Below, in pieces: positions 53,770 through 62,494 of a stretch of 64,000 nucleotides of DNA. Source of the stretch: Methylococcaceae bacterium (GTDB taxonomy: Bacteria > Pseudomonadota > Gammaproteobacteria > Methylococcales > Methylomonadaceae); NCBI GenBank assembly GCA_030626845.1, contig DAOUTG010000002.1:1-64000 (forward strand), given 5' to 3'. The translations under genes and the position numbers were made by a program. Under the pieces are notes generated by a model that worked only from the letters and a program-made list of their open reading frames with translations, made no database searches and was not told the origin of the DNA. The first letter of the stretch is position 1, and each line of letters begins with the position of its first letter.

Positions 53770-56556
53770 TTACTCCCAATCACTCTCTTTCATTACAGCA
53801 GCTTGTTTATAAAGGTGACTCGCTTTTTTATATTGATTAAGCTTAGTTAATACATCGGCTTTTTTAATTAGATTAATTTTACTCGCTTTTATTTTTTGAG
53901 CCGCACTATAAAATTTTAAAGCTTTATCTAGTTTATTTCTTTTCAGCCAAACATCACCTAGGTTTCGATGATTTGTATCGTTATTCTTGTTTAAAATAAC
54001 CGCATTTGCAAAGGCTTCTGTTGCTGCAACCAAATCTCCTTTTTTTAATAAAGCTAATCCTAAATTACGCAAGTTTTCATCATTCTGAGGATTAAGACCT
54101 AAAGCTTTTGTAAACGCTTTCGCAGCCTCCTCAGATTGAGCATTTTTCATATGAAGATGACCTAAAATACGCCAATACTTTGAGTTACGAGGATTTATTT
54201 CTATGAGTTTTCTAATGGTTTCAAGCCCTTCTTTTATTTGAGCATTTTTTATATATGTATTTCCCAAGTTATACCAAGCATCCGCATTTTGAGGATTAAT
54301 TTTAACGGCTTTTTTTAAATTTTCAAGCGCTTGTACGTGATCCCCTAACAAGCTAAATGTACGCCCTAGATGATTTAAGGTTTTGTCATTTTCAGGGAAA
54401 AGAGCTAATGCAGCCTTATAATAATGAACACCTGAGCCTAATTGCCTATTGCGAGATTTTTTTAACGAATCTTCATGAGTTAATATTTCACCTAATTGAT
54501 ATAAAATTTCCTCATTCTTAGAATCTTTGGCAAGAAGCCCATTTAAAACAGGTTCTGCTTCATCAAATCTTCTTTTTATAACCCATATTTTAGCTAATTG
54601 TAATAAGGTATCGGTATTATCAGGATCTAATTCTCTTGATTTCACATAGGCGGTTTCTGCTTCATCCAGTTTTCCCTGATAAGCCATCCAAAAACCACAA
54701 TGAAACCAACTATCCGCGCTATCAGGTTGATCTATCGTTGCTTCGTTACATTTTTTTTCTAAATAAAAGGCTTCTTTTTTTAAAATTAAGTCTTTTTCAG
54801 TTTGATATAAAATCTCTCGTGCAGTTTTTTCTGAAGGCACTGAAAATTCTTCTTTATAGGGGGGTAAAAGACTCCATATCATTAATATAGACATAAAACA
54901 TAATGAACCATACATCCCTAGTGAATAGTATTTATGAAAATAGGCAAATAAATTTTTACTTTTAAGTAAATAGCGTTCAATTAGATCATAATTGCAACCA
55001 TAATATCCTGCCCAAGTCTGGGTAACTGCATTTTCTGATTCAGACCATTGCCATAATTCATTTTTTTGTTTTTGGTTTTCTTTCAGAAGTGACCCTTTCT
55101 TTTGAAAATATTGATGAGCAAACTCATCTAATGTCCGATAGTTTCTTTCAGCCCGCCTTTCCTCCGCTTTCCAATCTGTTAATTGCGACCAATGTAACAA
55201 AATAGATTCATGACTGATTTCAACAAATGTTTCTGCATCAAGATTTGCAGGGTAAGCTGGAATTAAAAAAGCACGCTCAGGTCGACGAAACTCTTCAATA
55301 ACTTTAATAATTTCTTCTACTGATGTTTGTTCTAATCTAGCAACTTCTGCTATTTTTACAGGAATAGGTAGTAAAAATGATTCCTTATTCGTTTTAACTT
55401 CAACTAATTGACAAAATAAATTTTTTGCGATGACTTGCTGGTTTTCTTTCAAAGAATAATAAGTTTCTTCAAGGTGTCTTGGAAGTGCCTCACTAAATCC
55501 ACCAACGCGATTTTTTTTATACATCTCTATCGTTAAAGAATGATCTAACTCTGTTAGACTCAGTTCCCACATTCTCATTAATAAATGCTGTAATAAAGGT
55601 AATTTATCACCACTCCCTGTGATATTTTTTAATAAAAACTCAACTAATTTATCTTCAATTTTTTCAATGCTTTGTTTCGCTTCATCACTTTCTTTTTCAT
55701 TATTATTTTTTGAATCATCACTAAACAATTCATTTCTTTCTATTTCTTTATAAAAACCATCAATATCCTCATTATTTTTAAAATAATCTTTCTGACCTGT
55801 GAGATCATCTTCGGTTGAAAAATTATCATCCTCATCAATTTTATTTTTTTGGCTTTCAATAAATAATGCAGGCTTAATAATAGCCTCTTTCAATTGTGCT
55901 TTATTTAAATGCGGGACTAAATAAATATTATTTCTTATTATTTGATCTAAATAGGGAAAATATGAAACCTTGTCTAAATAATTAGAACGTAAAGTAACAA
56001 TGACATAAATATCATAGGGAATCTTTATTTTTTTTGGGTGTTTTTTAGCACTTGAAACTAACAATTGAACAAACTTTTCTGCAAGAGATTTATTTTGTTC
56101 ATATAAATTAAAAATATCTTCAAACTGGTCGCAAACAAGTAATAGTTTATGATCTTTAGGGAAATTGTTTTGCTCTAAAAGTTGATGCAAACTTAAATGC
56201 CCATAAGCTAAAACCTGCTTTAAGGATTCAGTCGCATCTTTATGATTAAAAGAAAGATATTCACCTAAAACATCATATTTTAATAAACTAGTCCCTAGTT
56301 GAACAAAGGGGTTAAAATGAGGCTGAAAATTGGCAATATGCCATTGTGTTTCAGTATCCTCTAAAAGCTTAGTCTCTAAACCACAGTGAACTAAAGAGGT
56401 TTTACCACAATAGGCCTCACTAACAATGGCAATAAAATTTGTTTTTCCTAATAATTCAACTAATTCAGTCACACATTCTTCACGACCAAAAAATATCTCA
56501 TGTTCATGTTGTTTAAAGGGACGTAAACCTACATAGGGTTGTGTAATCATAATCAA
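53770..56556 (-). CDS. nSTAND1-like NTPase with internal TM segment and C-terminal TPR repeats
   Basis: YVGLRPFKQHEHEIFFGREECVTELVELLGKTNFIAIVSEAYCGKTSLV; GSGDKLPLLQHLLMRMWELS; TM YYSLGMYGSLCFMSILMIWSLL; repeated TPRs (NADAWYNLGNTYIKNAQIKEGLETI...). Confidence 0.88.
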   Translation of the reverse strand: MIMITQPYVGLRPFKQHEHEIFFGREECVTELVELLGKTNFIAIVSEAYCGKTSLVHCGLETKLLEDTETQWHIANFQPHFNPFVQLGTSLLKYDVLGEYLSFNHKDATESLKQVLAYGHLSLHQLLEQNNFPKDHKLLLVCDQFEDIFNLYEQNKSLAEKFVQLLVSSAKKHPKKIKIPYDIYVIVTLRSNYLDKVSYFPYLDQIIRNNIYLVPHLNKAQLKEAIIKPALFIESQKNKIDEDDNFSTEDDLTGQKDYFKNNEDIDGFYKEIERNELFSDDSKNNNEKESDEAKQSIEKIEDKLVEFLLKNITGSGDKLPLLQHLLMRMWELSLTELDHSLTIEMYKKNRVGGFSEALPRHLEETYYSLKENQQVIAKNLFCQLVEVKTNKESFLLPIPVKIAEVARLEQTSVEEIIKVIEEFRRPERAFLIPAYPANLDAETFVEISHESILLHWSQLTDWKAEERRAERNYRTLDEFAHQYFQKKGSLLKENQKQKNELWQWSESENAVTQTWAGYYGCNYDLIERYLLKSKNLFAYFHKYYSLGMYGSLCFMSILMIWSLLPPYKEEFSVPSEKTAREILYQTEKDLILKKEAFYLEKKCNEATIDQPDSADSWFHCGFWMAYQGKLDEAETAYVKSRELDPDNTDTLLQLAKIWVIKRRFDEAEPVLNGLLAKDSKNEEILYQLGEILTHEDSLKKSRNRQLGSGVHYYKAALALFPENDKTLNHLGRTFSLLGDHVQALENLKKAVKINPQNADAWYNLGNTYIKNAQIKEGLETIRKLIEINPRNSKYWRILGHLHMKNAQSEEAAKAFTKALGLNPQNDENLRNLGLALLKKGDLVAATEAFANAVILNKNNDTNHRNLGDVWLKRNKLDKALKFYSAAQKIKASKINLIKKADVLTKLNQYKKASHLYKQAAVMKESDWE

Positions 56557-56652
56557 AGCTCAAACGTTAATATTACTTATTTGTATCGTCTCAGTGAGAA
56601 TCTAATTTTTATGCTACTCTAAGTAGAACATAAAAAGGTATCGTATATTGCC

Positions 56653-56761
56653 CTGTACATGACAAAAAATAGTGTAAAAAATAAATTACTTATAAATCAA
56701 TAAAATACTGGAATCAAAAAACATATTTTTAGACTCCATTTTACATTTTTATCATATACAG
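56653..56761 (-). repeat. MITE-like palindromic repeat, copy C (inverted relative to A/B)
   Basis: CTGTACATGACAAAAAATAGTGTAAAAAATAAATTACTTATAAATCAATAAAATACTGGAATCAAAAAACATATTTTTAGACTCCATTTTACATTTTTATCATATACAG; near-identical to the reverse complement of copy A. Confidence 0.85.
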
Positions 56762-56817
56762 AGAGTATACTGTTATTCAATCTCTTTTTCTTTTCAATCA
56801 CAGATTAAGGTTTAAAA

Positions 56818-57393
56818 ATGGAAAAATTAAATAAATTCACCTACAAATTTTTAACCACGCTCATCATTATTCTAAGCACGATGAGTTCCATCACTTATGC
56901 AAAAGAATCCAATGTATTAAGTGTAGTGTCAGGTGACTGGAATCAAGATACACAACTTGATGCGGCGGTATTAATGAAAAATGATGATATTGTTGAAATT
57001 TATATTTTTTTAGCCGATAAAAAAAATCAACTGCAAACCGTATTATATAAAAAAGATATTGCTTGGATGGGCTCTATGCATGGAACAAACCCCTATCTTG
57101 AAACCAAGGAAAAAGGGCATTCTTTACTTATAATTTCAGGAAATGATTCTATTGGTAGAAATCGTTGGTCTCAAATTCTCACTGTCGCTTATAGAAAAAA
57201 AGAATTTAGGGTCGGAGGCTATACTTATGAAAGTCGAGATACCCTACAACCTGATAATATTCACAACTGTGATGTTAATCTTTTTACAGGTAAAGGTTTT
57301 AAAGATAAAAAAACGTTTAAAATTGCAGGACAAAAAATTAAGTTAAAAGACTGGTCTGCTGAAAATATTCCAGAAAAATGTGAGGAAGAGTAA
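56818..57393 (+). CDS. Hypothetical secreted protein, VCBS/FG-GAP-like N-terminus
   Basis: Signal peptide ...SSITYAKES; VVSGDWNQDTQLDAAVLMKNDDIVEIYIFL. Confidence 0.6.
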   Translation: MEKLNKFTYKFLTTLIIILSTMSSITYAKESNVLSVVSGDWNQDTQLDAAVLMKNDDIVEIYIFLADKKNQLQTVLYKKDIAWMGSMHGTNPYLETKEKGHSLLIISGNDSIGRNRWSQILTVAYRKKEFRVGGYTYESRDTLQPDNIHNCDVNLFTGKGFKDKKTFKIAGQKIKLKDWSAENIPEKCEEE

Positions 57394-57395
57394 AA

Positions 57396-57599
57396 ATGAA
57401 ATTTAGCCCATGTATTAATCAATGTACGCACAAAGATATATATTGTGAAGGGTGTGGTAGAACACATCAAGAAATAGCTGAAACTAAAAAAATGGTGATG
57501 GCTTTAGTCAATTATGCAAAAATGAAAGATTATGAAAATCCTGAAGAATTTTCCGATGCGGTCGGAAAAAAGATTTTTAAAATACTAACGAGTAGTTAA
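57396..57599 (+). CDS. DUF1289 domain Cys-cluster protein
   Basis: MKFSPCINQCTHKDIYCEGCGRTHQEI; four-Cys pattern. Confidence 0.8.
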   Translation: MKFSPCINQCTHKDIYCEGCGRTHQEIAETKKMVMALVNYAKMKDYENPEEFSDAVGKKIFKILTSS

Positions 57600-57610
57600 A
57601 GCTTAAATTT

Positions 57611-58057
57611 ATGAAATTTTGGGAAACAAAAACACTTCAACAAATGACAACGCAAGAATGGGAGTCATTATGTGATCGTTGTGGTAAATGTTGCTTAGTT
57701 AAACTCCAAGATGAAGACACTGAGGAAATTTATTTTACGAGTGTGGTTTGTAATTTAATTGAATTAAAGACTTGTCGTTGTAGCCATTATTTAGAACGAT
57801 GCACTTTAGTCCCTGAGTGCATCGACTTGAAACAAGATGATAATTTTAAAGACTATACTTGGCTACCAAAAACCTGTGCCTACCGACTATTAACCGATGA
57901 TAAACCTTTACCTTCATGGCATCCTTTAATAACAGGGACACCTCGCAGTGTAGAACTAGCGGGGATTAGTATTCGTAGTTATGCCATCAAAGAATCTAAA
58001 GTCAATAAAGATGATTTAGAAGATTATATTCTTGATTGGGAAAAAAAGATTATTTAA
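57611..58057 (+). CDS. YcgN/UPF0260 family cysteine cluster protein
   Basis: FWETKTLQQMTTQEWESLCDRCGKCCLVKLQDEDTEEIYFTSVVCNLIELKTCRCSHYLER. Confidence 0.93.
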   Translation: MKFWETKTLQQMTTQEWESLCDRCGKCCLVKLQDEDTEEIYFTSVVCNLIELKTCRCSHYLERCTLVPECIDLKQDDNFKDYTWLPKTCAYRLLTDDKPLPSWHPLITGTPRSVELAGISIRSYAIKESKVNKDDLEDYILDWEKKII

Positions 58058-58061
58058 AAAA

Positions 58062-58583
58062 TTACCATTCAGATTTTTTTCCCCCATCATAAGATTTTGC
58101 TAAACGTTTTTTGATTAAAATTTTAGCTAAATCTCGGCGGTCACAAAATACCGTGGCTAATAAACGACCATATTTATCTTTGGTACTTACATTATATAAA
58201 TGAATTGTTCTTGCACTTTCAATTTCTTTCATCGCAAGCTCTTTAGCTTTTTGAGCTTTTTTCTTAACCTTTAAGTTTTTATCCTTCATTTCAGGTGTGT
58301 CTATACCCCGAATCCTAATGCCTACTGGTTTTTTATCAATTGGGTTATGTCCTTTAACATAAGCAAAAAAAGTATCTCCATCATAAATACGGTCTACTTT
58401 TTTCACTCTAGTATGCCAAATACAATGAGGTAGTTTTTCAGGCAAAGGATCGCCATGTTGAAAAAAATACTTAATTCCCTCGATGATAGCAAAAATAATA
58501 ACCACTAATCCGATTATTATATAAAGCGCGTAAAGAGGATTCGCTTGGGTTAAGACCGCAAGTCCTAAAATTGTCTCATTCAT
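58062..58583 (-). CDS. Membrane-anchored thermonuclease (SNase-like) family protein
   Basis: N-terminal TM; VDRIYDGDTFFAYV; GIRIRGIDTPEMK; STKDKYGRLLATVFCDRRDLAKILIKKRLAK. Confidence 0.88.
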   Translation of the reverse strand: MNETILGLAVLTQANPLYALYIIIGLVVIIFAIIEGIKYFFQHGDPLPEKLPHCIWHTRVKKVDRIYDGDTFFAYVKGHNPIDKKPVGIRIRGIDTPEMKDKNLKVKKKAQKAKELAMKEIESARTIHLYNVSTKDKYGRLLATVFCDRRDLAKILIKKRLAKSYDGGKKSEW

Positions 58584-58669
58584 AATTTATTAAGTGTGAA
58601 GCTAATGACTAACTAATACCTTTGTATATGCTAATATACTTATTTTAAAATTTCTCTGGAATTAACAAC

Positions 58670-59170
58670 GTGAATTATTTTTATTCAAAATTATTAACAA
58701 TCTTTATTTTCTCCATTCTATCATTTAATATTCATGCAAAATCAAATCTGCATGAAAAAAATGCCACCGCATTACAATTACCCGCTAATATTAAACCGCT
58801 ACTACTTGAAGAGATGCAGCAATTACAACAAGGGATGATGAACTTGACTCCTGCTATTGTTAGTGGAAATTGGGATAAAATTGCTAATATTGCTAAAAAA
58901 ATGCAGCATAGTTATATTATGAAGCAAAAATTAACTTCCCTACAAATACAATCATTACATCAAAGTTTACCCCAAGATTTCATTCATTTAGATCATAATT
59001 TTCACCGTTTAGCTGGAATGTTAGCGCATGTCGCCGAAGAGAAAAAAATGGAGTTGGTGAATTTTTATGTTTATAAGTTAACCGAAGCTTGTGTACAATG
59101 CCACAGTAAATATGCTCGGCAAAGATTTCCTACACTAAATAATTTCAGCAAACCAACAAAACATCATTAA
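58670..59170 (+). CDS. Putative periplasmic c-type cytochrome (cytochrome c'-like)
   Basis: Signal peptide; helical; C-terminal CVQCH haem motif; GTG start. Confidence 0.65.
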   Translation: MNYFYSKLLTIFIFSILSFNIHAKSNLHEKNATALQLPANIKPLLLEEMQQLQQGMMNLTPAIVSGNWDKIANIAKKMQHSYIMKQKLTSLQIQSLHQSLPQDFIHLDHNFHRLAGMLAHVAEEKKMELVNFYVYKLTEACVQCHSKYARQRFPTLNNFSKPTKHH

Positions 59171-59234
59171 AATAGTCAAGCAACCCAATAAATAAATCTC
59201 GTACAATACATATTCATTAATAGAGCGTTTAACG

Positions 59235-60395
59235 ATGAGTTTTTCTATCGAATCTCAACAGATACCTGCCACTATTTTTTTTAGTGCCGGTGAATCTTCT
59301 GGAGATCAACATGCTGCCAATCTATTTTTAGCGATAAAAAAACAATCGGCTAATATTCAAGCTATCGGTATGGGAGGGGCTAAAATGCGTCAAGCAGGGG
59401 TTGATATTCATTATGATTCCTCCAATATGGGCGTTATTGGTGTGATCGAAGTTATCAAACATTATCGTGAAATACGGTTGGCATTAAGGAAAATGCAGCA
59501 GCTTATTATCGAACAACGCCCCGACTTACTTATCTGTGTTGATTATAAGGAGTTTAATTTAAAACTGGCTCAATTTGCGAAAAAACAAGGGATTAAGGTT
59601 TTATTTTATGTCAGCCCGCAAGTTTGGGCATGGCGACCTAAGCGAGTGATAACCTATGGTAAAGCGATTGATATGATGGCGGTTATTTTTCCTTTTGAAA
59701 CGCCTTATTATGAGGCTGAAAATATTCCTGTGCGTTATGTAGGGCATCCATCGGTTGATAAAGTCCATCCTTTGCATTCAAAACAGGGCGCTATAAAATT
59801 ATTTCAGCTTGATAGCAACATGCCTATTATTGGTTTGTTACCTGGAAGTCGCGCTAATGAAATTAAGCGAATGTTACCTGTAATGCTGGATGCTGTAAAA
59901 AAAATACAAGATGATTATCCTAATGCTCAGTTTTTATTACCCCAAGCTGATTCTATTAGTGATACCTTATTATTACCCTATTTAATCAATACGCCTATTC
60001 AGGTAATAAAAGATCAACCTTATGATGTGATTCAGTGTTGTGATGGAATAATGACAACATCAGGAACAGCCACACTTGAAACGGCTTTATTAAATATTCC
60101 GATGGTGATTGTTTATAAGTTATCGGGCTTAACTTATTCATTAGGGCGATTGTTGGTTAATATTGATGTCATTGGTTTACCTAATATTATTGCAGGAAAA
60201 AGGATTGTTCAGGAATTAATACAGCATGAGGCAACGGGTGAAAAAATTGCCGCAGAGATGAGTCATATTTTACAAGATAAGAATTATGCTGAAACAATTC
60301 GAGCTGAATTAACTAAGGTAAAAGAAAAACTTGGAGAAGGAGGCGGGTCTGAAAATATGGCAAAATTGGCATTAGAAATGCTTGATTTGTGTTGA
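59235..60395 (+). CDS. lpxB: Lipid-A-disaccharide synthase
   Basis: IFFSAGESSGDQHAANLF; AIGMGGAKMRQAGVD; FYVSPQVWAWRPKRV; LLPGSRANEIKRMLP; TTSGTATLETAL. Confidence 0.97.
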   Translation: MSFSIESQQIPATIFFSAGESSGDQHAANLFLAIKKQSANIQAIGMGGAKMRQAGVDIHYDSSNMGVIGVIEVIKHYREIRLALRKMQQLIIEQRPDLLICVDYKEFNLKLAQFAKKQGIKVLFYVSPQVWAWRPKRVITYGKAIDMMAVIFPFETPYYEAENIPVRYVGHPSVDKVHPLHSKQGAIKLFQLDSNMPIIGLLPGSRANEIKRMLPVMLDAVKKIQDDYPNAQFLLPQADSISDTLLLPYLINTPIQVIKDQPYDVIQCCDGIMTTSGTATLETALLNIPMVIVYKLSGLTYSLGRLLVNIDVIGLPNIIAGKRIVQELIQHEATGEKIAAEMSHILQDKNYAETIRAELTKVKEKLGEGGGSENMAKLALEMLDLC

Positions 60396-60419
60396 TGAGC
60401 CGACAAGGTATCGGCTCAT
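60395..60419. terminator. Terminator between convergent lpxB and rpoH
   Basis: ATGAGCCGA-caaggta-TCGGCTCAT perfect 9-bp stem plus T. Confidence 0.7.
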
Positions 60420-60427
60420 TTAGTTAT

Positions 60428-61288
60428 TTAAGCTTCCAATACGACAGAGGCTTTAATTTTTTTCATTGCATTTTTTTCAAGCTGTCTAATACGTTCAGCC
60501 GATACATTATAGCGTGCAGCTAATTCATGTAAGGTCGCTTTTTTATCGGATAACCAGCGACTTGAAAGAATATCAAAGCTACGTTCATCTAATTTAGATA
60601 ATGCGTCACTTAATAATTTTTCTTTGTAACCTTTCCAGTCCGATTGTTCTACTAATAAGGCAGGATCAGACGAATCTTCCATTAAATAACTGGCAGGCGC
60701 ATTATAGGTTTCCTCAGAACCTGCGGCATCAACGGGTAAATCAAAGGCCATATCCCGACCATCCATGCGTTTTTCCATTTCATAAACGACTTTAAGGTCA
60801 ACATTTAAGTTTTCAGCAATCGCTTCGGCATCTAGCTTAGATAACCAACCTAAACCCTTTTTTGATTTACGCAAATTAAAAAATAATTTACGCTGGGCTT
60901 TGGTGGTGGCAATTTTTACTACACGCCAGTTTTTAATCACATATTCATGGATTTCTGCACGAATCCAATGGACGGCAAAAGAAACTAAACGAACACCGAC
61001 TTCGGGGTCAAAACGTTTGACCGCCTTCATTAAACCAATATTACCTTCTTGAATAATATCAGGTAAGGGCAATCCATAACCATTATAACCACGGGCAACA
61101 TGGGCGACAAAACGTAAATTGGACATGACTAATTTTCGTGCAGCATCCAAGTCCCCATCATCTCTATAGCGAACAGCGAGTTCATATTCTTGTTCAGGGG
61201 TTAATTTTGGCATTTGCCCGACAACATTTAAATAACTATCAAATGTACCTACAGATAAATTGACAGGTAAAACTAGTCCCAAACTCAT
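60428..61288 (-). CDS. rpoH: RNA polymerase heat-shock sigma factor sigma-32
   Basis: LTPEQEYELAVRYRDDGDLDAARKLVMSNLRFVAHVARGYNGYGLPLPDIIQEGNIGLMKAVKRFDPEVGVRLVSFAVHWIRAEIHEYVIKNWRVVKIATTKAQRKLFFNLRK (RpoH box region). Confidence 0.97.
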   Translation of the reverse strand: MSLGLVLPVNLSVGTFDSYLNVVGQMPKLTPEQEYELAVRYRDDGDLDAARKLVMSNLRFVAHVARGYNGYGLPLPDIIQEGNIGLMKAVKRFDPEVGVRLVSFAVHWIRAEIHEYVIKNWRVVKIATTKAQRKLFFNLRKSKKGLGWLSKLDAEAIAENLNVDLKVVYEMEKRMDGRDMAFDLPVDAAGSEETYNAPASYLMEDSSDPALLVEQSDWKGYKEKLLSDALSKLDERSFDILSSRWLSDKKATLHELAARYNVSAERIRQLEKNAMKKIKASVVLEA

Positions 61289-61322
61289 ACGATATACCTC
61301 TTGTTTTAAATTTAGCGTAATT

Positions 61323-61349
61323 TTAGCACTCTCTTTGATAGAGTGCTAA
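61323..61349. promoter_or_regulatory. CIRCE element (HrcA operator) upstream of rpoH
   Basis: TTAGCACTC-TCTTTGATA-GAGTGCTAA: exact consensus arms with N9 spacer, 35 bp upstream of the rpoH ATG; on the rpoH strand TTAGCA-N18-TAAAAT overlaps it as a candidate -35/-10. Confidence 0.92.
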
Positions 61350-61638
61350 TAAAAGTAATGATAATTGTGGTTAACATCAAATTATTTACAATGTATTATG
61401 CTGCTATTCTTTAAAAATTACCTAAACTTACTCACATAAGTTTAATGTTGTGTCTTACCCAATTTCTAGTTTCACTTAGTAAACTAAGCCAGCGCTTGAA
61501 AGACAATAAGCTAACCCCGTATAACCTACGGTTTAAAAGTAAGAAAGACAAGGAACGTTTATATGAAAATCTAGTTTTCAACACCTTTATTTATTATACT
61601 TTTAACTAATTATACATAGTTATAGATGAAAACTAAAG

Positions 61639-61695
61639 GTAACTACTCTCTATAAATTCCTCTACAGCCTAGTAAACAATAACCTGAGTAGTTAC
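61639..61695. mobile_element. Candidate 57-bp micro-MITE (IS66-type ends) with 8-bp target duplication
   Basis: AACTAAAG | GTAACTACTC -N37- GAGTAGTTAC | AACTAAAG: perfect 10-bp TIRs abutted by identical 8-bp direct repeats (61631-61638, 61696-61703). Confidence 0.65.
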
Positions 61696-61867
61696 AACTA
61701 AAGAACAGTTGATAGCTCAATGCCTACTCGCTTAAAACTTAAAAATATTAGTGTAATCGTTTTCTTATAACGAGGTAATATTTAGCTTAAAATGATAATC
61801 TAACAAATTAGCTTGATTTGCTATGATAAAATCTTTAGCCAATGCTTTAAAATTAATAGGAAAAGGG

Positions 61868-62479
61868 ATGAATCAAGGCAAACTTTATATTATTTCTGCA
61901 CCTTCAGGGGCTGGAAAAACCAGCTTGGTGAAACGGCTACTGAATGAAGTTGCATTGTTGAGTGTTTCGGTTTCACATACAACCCGTGTAATGCGTGAAG
62001 GTGAAAAAGAAGGCGGTGATTATTTTTTTGTCAACATTGATGATTTTAAAAAAATGAGAATGCAGCAAGATTTTTTAGAATATGCGCAAGTTTTTGATCA
62101 TTTTTATGGAACGGCAAAGCAGAATGTACTTGATAATCTTCATCAAGGGGTTGATGTTATTTTAGAAATTGACTGGCAAGGGGCGCAACAAATTAGAACG
62201 ATGATGCCTAATTGCCAATCTATTTTTATTTTGCCACCTTCTATTGAAGTATTACAACAACGTTTAGAAAGTCGTGGACAGGATAGTGAAGAAATTATCG
62301 CTAGACGAATGCAGGATGCGGTAATAGAAATAAGTCATTATCCTGAATTTGACTATTTGGTGGTGAATGATAACTTTGAACAAGCGTTATTGGAATTAAA
62401 AAGTGTCATTCTTAGTCATCGTTTAACAAGCTCGCGTCAACAATCAAAACTTAGTACGCTGTTAGCACAATTGCTTTAA
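61868..62479 (+). CDS. gmk: Guanylate kinase
   Basis: MNQGKLYIISAPSGAGKTSLVKRLL; SVSHTTRVMREGEKEGGDYFFV; ILEIDWQGAQQIR. RBS-like AGGAAAAGGG favours 61868 over 61823. Confidence 0.97.
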   Translation: MNQGKLYIISAPSGAGKTSLVKRLLNEVALLSVSVSHTTRVMREGEKEGGDYFFVNIDDFKKMRMQQDFLEYAQVFDHFYGTAKQNVLDNLHQGVDVILEIDWQGAQQIRTMMPNCQSIFILPPSIEVLQQRLESRGQDSEEIIARRMQDAVIEISHYPEFDYLVVNDNFEQALLELKSVILSHRLTSSRQQSKLSTLLAQLL

Positions 62480-62494
62480 ATTATTGGGCATAAA

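Noticed and set aside
61631-61703. Integron attC site
   Set aside because: Lacks GTTRRRY/RYYYAAC core sites; TIR + 8-bp direct repeat explains it better.
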